A stretch of 64,000 nt of DNA from Roseomonas nitratireducens (GTDB lineage Bacteria; Pseudomonadota; Alphaproteobacteria; Acetobacterales; Acetobacteraceae). How positions within the stretch are numbered: position 1 is the first letter of the stretch; every line of letters begins with the position of its first letter. This document shows, piece by piece, positions 61,073 through 64,000 of the stretch. The notes beneath the pieces are model-generated. The model worked only from the letters and a program-made list of their open reading frames with translations. It was not told where the DNA came from and ran no database searches. The stretch covers positions 62,001 to 126,000 of the forward strand of contig NZ_JAGIYZ010000005.1 of the NCBI RefSeq assembly GCF_017813355.1, in the 5' to 3' direction. The translations under genes were made by a program, and so were the position numbers.

Positions 61073-64000
61073 TCACTCCGCCGCGACCGCCTGTTCCGGC
61101 GTGGTCGGCACCGGCAGGTACTTCGCGTATTCCTTCGGCACCACCTGCCAGAAGCGGTGCCGCTCGGCGGCCCATTCGTTCAGCAGGCGGGCGGCGAAGC
61201 GGCTGCCCGTCTCGGCCACGTGGCGCGCGATCAGGTCGCACAGCACCCCTTCCCAATGCGGGTGCTGCACGCGGGACCACAGCAGCGTGTCCGGGTTCAC
61301 GCGCAGCTCGAAGGTGTCGTCGGCGTCGTAGACGAAGGCCTGGCCGCCGGTGAAGCCGGCGCCGAAATTGTCGCCCACGGCGCCGAGGATCACGACCGTG
61401 CCGCCGGTCATGTACTCGCAGCCATTGGCGCCGCAGCCTTCGACCACCGCGGTGGCGCCGGAATTGCGCACCGCGAAGCGCTCGCCGGCCTGGCCGGCGG
61501 CGAACAGCTCGCCCGCCGTCGCGCCGTAGAGCACGGTGTTGCCGATGATCGTGTTCTCGTTCCACACCAGAGGGGAGGACGGCGCGGGCCGCACCACGAT
61601 GCTCGCCCCCGACAGCCCCTTGCCGACATAGTCGTTGGCGTCGCCGAAGACTTCCAGCTTCAGCCCCCGCACGCCGAAGGCGCCGAGCGACTGCCCGGCC
61701 GAGCCGCGCAGGCGCACCGTCAGGTGCCCCGGCTGCAGCCCGCTCATGCCGAACTGCCGCGTGATGCGGGAGGAGACCTTGGTGCCGATCGCCCGGTGCG
61801 TGTTCCGGATGTTGTACTGGAGCTGCATCTTCTCCCCGTGCCGGAACAGCGCGTCGGCGTCGCGGATCATCTCCGCGTCCAGCGTCTCCGGCACCTCGTT
61901 GCGGCCTTCCAGCGTGCAGTAGGACGCATGCGGACCGGCATCGGCCTGCACCAGCAGCGGGTTGAGGTCGAGGTCGTCCAGATCCTCCGACCCGCGGCTG
62001 ACCTGCTGGAGCAGGTCGGTCCGGCCGATCACGTCCGTCAGCTTGCGGAAGCCGAGGGAGGCGAGGATCTCGCGCACTTCCTCCGCCACGAAGGAGAAGA
62101 GGTTGATGACCTTCTCCGGCGTGCCGGTGAACTTGGCGCGCAGCGCCTCGTCCTGCACGCAGACGCCGACCGGGCAGGTGTTGGAATGGCACTGGCGGAC
62201 CATGATGCAGCCCATGGCCACGAGCGAGGCCGTGCCGATGCCGAATTCCTCCGCACCCAGCATCGCCGCGATCACCACGTCGCGCCCTGTCTTGAGCCCG
62301 CCATCGGTGCGCAGCTTCACCCGGTGGCGCAGCCGGTTCAGCAGCAGCACCTGGTGGGTCTCCGAGAGCCCCATCTCCCACGGCAGGCCGGCATACTTGA
62401 TGCTGGACTGCGGCGATGCGCCGGTGCCGCCCGAATGGCCGGAGACCAGGATCGCATCCGCCTTCGCCTTGGCCACGCCGGCGGCGATGGTGCCGATGCC
62501 GGAGCGCGAGACAAGCTTCACGCAGACCGTCGCATCCGGGTTGATCTGCTTGAGGTCGTAGATGAGCTGCGCCAGATCCTCGATCGAGTAGATGTCGTGG
62601 TGCGGCGGGGGCGAGATGAGCGTCACGCCCGGCGTCGAATGCCGCAGCTTCGCGATGAGCCCCGTCACCTTGAAGCCGGGCAGCTGCCCGCCCTCGCCGG
62701 GCTTGGCACCCTGGGCGACCTTGATCTCGATCTCGCGGCAGTTGTTGAGGTATTCCGCCGTCACGCCGAATCGGCCCGAGGCGATCTGCTTGATCGCGCT
62801 GTTGGCGTTGTCGCCGTTCGGGCGCGGCTTGGCGCGCGCGGGGTCCTCGCCGCCCTCGCCGGAATCCGACCGGGCGCCGATGCGGTTCATGGCGATGGAC
62901 AGGGTCTCATGCGCCTCGGGGCTGAGGGCGCCGAGGGAGATGCCGGGGGCGACGAGCCGCTTGCGGATCTCCGTGATGCTCTCGACTTCCTCGAGCGCGA
63001 CGGCCGCGCGGCCTTCCATGCGGAAGTCGAGCAGGTCGCGAAGCGCCACCGGCGGCAGCTTGCGCACGGCGTCCGAATAGCGGCGGTAGGTCTGGTAGCT
63101 GTCGGTCTCCACCGCCTTCTGCAGCGTGTGGATCAGGTTGCCGTCGAAGGCGTGCACCTCGCCGCGCCGGCGCAGCTTGTACAGCCCGCCCACGGGCAGC
63201 GCGACCGCGCCCTGCTGCCAGGCCTTCTCATGCAGCGCGAGCACGCGCCGCGCGATGCCCGAAAGCCCGATGCCGGAGATGCGCGAGGGCGTACCGGGGA
63301 AGAACTCGCCCACCAGCGCGCGGGAAAGCCCGATCGCCTCGAAGTTCATCCCCCCGCGATAGGAGGAGAGGACGCCGATGCCCATCTTGGACATGACCTT
63401 GAGCAGGCCCTTGTCCACCGCCTTCTTGTAGCGGCCCACCGCCTCGCCCAGGCCGATATTGCCGAACAGGCCGCGGCGATGGCGGTCGGCGATGCTCTCC
63501 TGCGCGAGATAGGCGTTCACCGTCGTCGCACCCGCGCCGATCAGCACGGCGAAGTAGTGCACGTCCATGCATTCCGCCGCGCGGACATTGAGCGAGGTGA
63601 AGGTGCGCAGCCCGTGCTTGACCAGGTGCGTCTGCACCGCGCCGACGGCGAGGATCATCGGGATCGCGGCGCGGTCCTCGGCCTGGCCCTCATCGGTCAG
63701 GATCACATGGGCGCAGCCGGAGCGCACGCCTTCCTCCGCCTCGCGGCGGATGCGCTCGATCGCGCGGCGCAGCCCGGCCTCGCCGTCGGCGACCGGCCAG
63801 GTGCAGTCCACCGTCGCGACGGTCGCACCCATGTAGCCGCGCATCGCCTCGAACTGCGCGTTCGACAGCACGGGGCTCTCCAGCATGAGCATGTCGCACT
63901 GGGTCGGGTCCTCGTCGAGGATGTTCCCGAGGTTGCCCAGCCGCGTGCGCAGCGTCATCACCCGCGTCTCGCGCAGGGAATCGATCGGCGGGTTGGTGAC
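61073..64000 (-). CDS. gltB: Glutamate synthase (NADPH) large subunit, C-terminal 975 residues
   Basis: The frame is open to the right edge, where VTNPPIDSLRETRVMTL is read, so the N-terminal amidotransferase domain (about 500 residues) lies outside. The visible part includes the central domain, the FMN-binding TIM barrel (GLIAKLRHSTPGVTLISPPP; VSRSGIGTIAAGVAKAKADA; ILVSGHSGGTGASPQSSI), the 3Fe-4S cysteines in CIMVRQCHSNTCPVGVC, and the C-terminal GXGXG beta helix (GVRGLKLEVFGDANDYVGKG; GGTVVILGAVGDNFGAGFTG). It makes glutamate from glutamine and 2-oxoglutarate. The 3' end is intact; gltD was not seen downstream. Confidence 0.95.
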   Translation of the reverse strand, partial: VTNPPIDSLRETRVMTLRTRLGNLGNILDEDPTQCDMLMLESPVLSNAQFEAMRGYMGATVATVDCTWPVADGEAGLRRAIERIRREAEEGVRSGCAHVILTDEGQAEDRAAIPMILAVGAVQTHLVKHGLRTFTSLNVRAAECMDVHYFAVLIGAGATTVNAYLAQESIADRHRRGLFGNIGLGEAVGRYKKAVDKGLLKVMSKMGIGVLSSYRGGMNFEAIGLSRALVGEFFPGTPSRISGIGLSGIARRVLALHEKAWQQGAVALPVGGLYKLRRRGEVHAFDGNLIHTLQKAVETDSYQTYRRYSDAVRKLPPVALRDLLDFRMEGRAAVALEEVESITEIRKRLVAPGISLGALSPEAHETLSIAMNRIGARSDSGEGGEDPARAKPRPNGDNANSAIKQIASGRFGVTAEYLNNCREIEIKVAQGAKPGEGGQLPGFKVTGLIAKLRHSTPGVTLISPPPHHDIYSIEDLAQLIYDLKQINPDATVCVKLVSRSGIGTIAAGVAKAKADAILVSGHSGGTGASPQSSIKYAGLPWEMGLSETHQVLLLNRLRHRVKLRTDGGLKTGRDVVIAAMLGAEEFGIGTASLVAMGCIMVRQCHSNTCPVGVCVQDEALRAKFTGTPEKVINLFSFVAEEVREILASLGFRKLTDVIGRTDLLQQVSRGSEDLDDLDLNPLLVQADAGPHASYCTLEGRNEVPETLDAEMIRDADALFRHGEKMQLQYNIRNTHRAIGTKVSSRITRQFGMSGLQPGHLTVRLRGSAGQSLGAFGVRGLKLEVFGDANDYVGKGLSGASIVVRPAPSSPLVWNENTIIGNTVLYGATAGELFAAGQAGERFAVRNSGATAVVEGCGANGCEYMTGGTVVILGAVGDNFGAGFTGGQAFVYDADDTFELRVNPDTLLWSRVQHPHWEGVLCDLIARHVAETGSRFAARLLNEWAAERHRFWQVVPKEYAKYLPVPTTPEQAVAAE

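Noticed and set aside
1-64000. CRISPR array, rRNA or complete tRNA genes
   Set aside because: No regularly spaced direct repeats, no rRNA-like sequence and no foldable tRNA were seen by eye on either strand.

Overview
The window is GC-rich, tightly packed proteobacterial chromosome. Several features point to an alphaproteobacterium, probably a Roseomonas-like member of the Acetobacteraceae. These are a 3-hydroxybutyrate dehydrogenase/patatin pair, a GGDEF/DUF2336 pair, Hsp20 next to DUF1150, a Bug-type (tripartite tricarboxylate) binding protein, the kdsD-lptCAB-rpoN-hpf block and rpmH-rnpA-yidD-yidC. The taxonomic call is inference from gene content and order; no rRNA or tRNA gene was seen to anchor it.

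Layout. 0-8 kb: a patatin-like lipase coupled to an SDR (bdhA type), two near-identical tandem chemoreceptors each with the same terminator hairpin, and a lipoamide-dehydrogenase-like flavoprotein coupled to a VTT membrane protein. 8-20.9 kb: core genes rpmH-rnpA-yidD-yidC-engB, a flavin monooxygenase, argB, a diguanylate cyclase with DUF2336, dapD-dapE, a small membrane protein, and fmt-truA.

20.9-43.5 kb looks like an accessory island lying between fmt and def. It opens with about 0.8 kb that has no convincing gene and ends at a frameshifted IS3-type OrfA remnant. It carries a polytopic membrane protein, a DEDD exonuclease, an MgtA-type P-ATPase, two Lin0512 proteins, an internally deleted DUF2254 gene, a BASS transporter, PPK2, a TPR regulator facing a DcaP-like porin, and an operon for anaerobic pyruvate dissimilation: small ORF, truncated DUF3300, ackA, pflB, pflA, an AspT-like exchanger, a FocA-like channel and a Tat lipoprotein. 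A 15-bp near-palindrome of consensus ANGTYACCGTGACGT occurs once upstream of each of three transcription units in this island, suggesting one regulon for the PPK2, porin/regulator and PFL units.

43.5-64 kb returns to core and metabolic genes: def, hsp20-DUF1150, then (minus strand) kdsD-lptC-lptA-lptB-rpoN-hpf. That operon has a sigma-54-like site and a sigma-70-like site in front of it, so RpoN may regulate its own operon. Next come an LDH2/malate-dehydrogenase-type oxidoreductase with a Bug binding protein, two tandem patatin lipoproteins, a GH108-like protein lacking the catalytic Glu, an FAH-family enzyme overlapping an alpha/beta hydrolase, an SDR overlapping that hydrolase tail to tail, a TPR protein, a GST, a small secreted protein, and the C-terminal two thirds of glutamate synthase (gltB), which runs off the right edge.

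How it works together (inference): the island could let an otherwise aerobic bacterium survive low oxygen. PFL/PflA would convert pyruvate to formate and acetyl-CoA, AckA would give ATP from acetyl phosphate, FocA and the AspT-like exchanger would move acids across the membrane, the porin would serve the outer membrane, and PPK2 would draw on polyphosphate. No phosphotransacetylase is present in the window.
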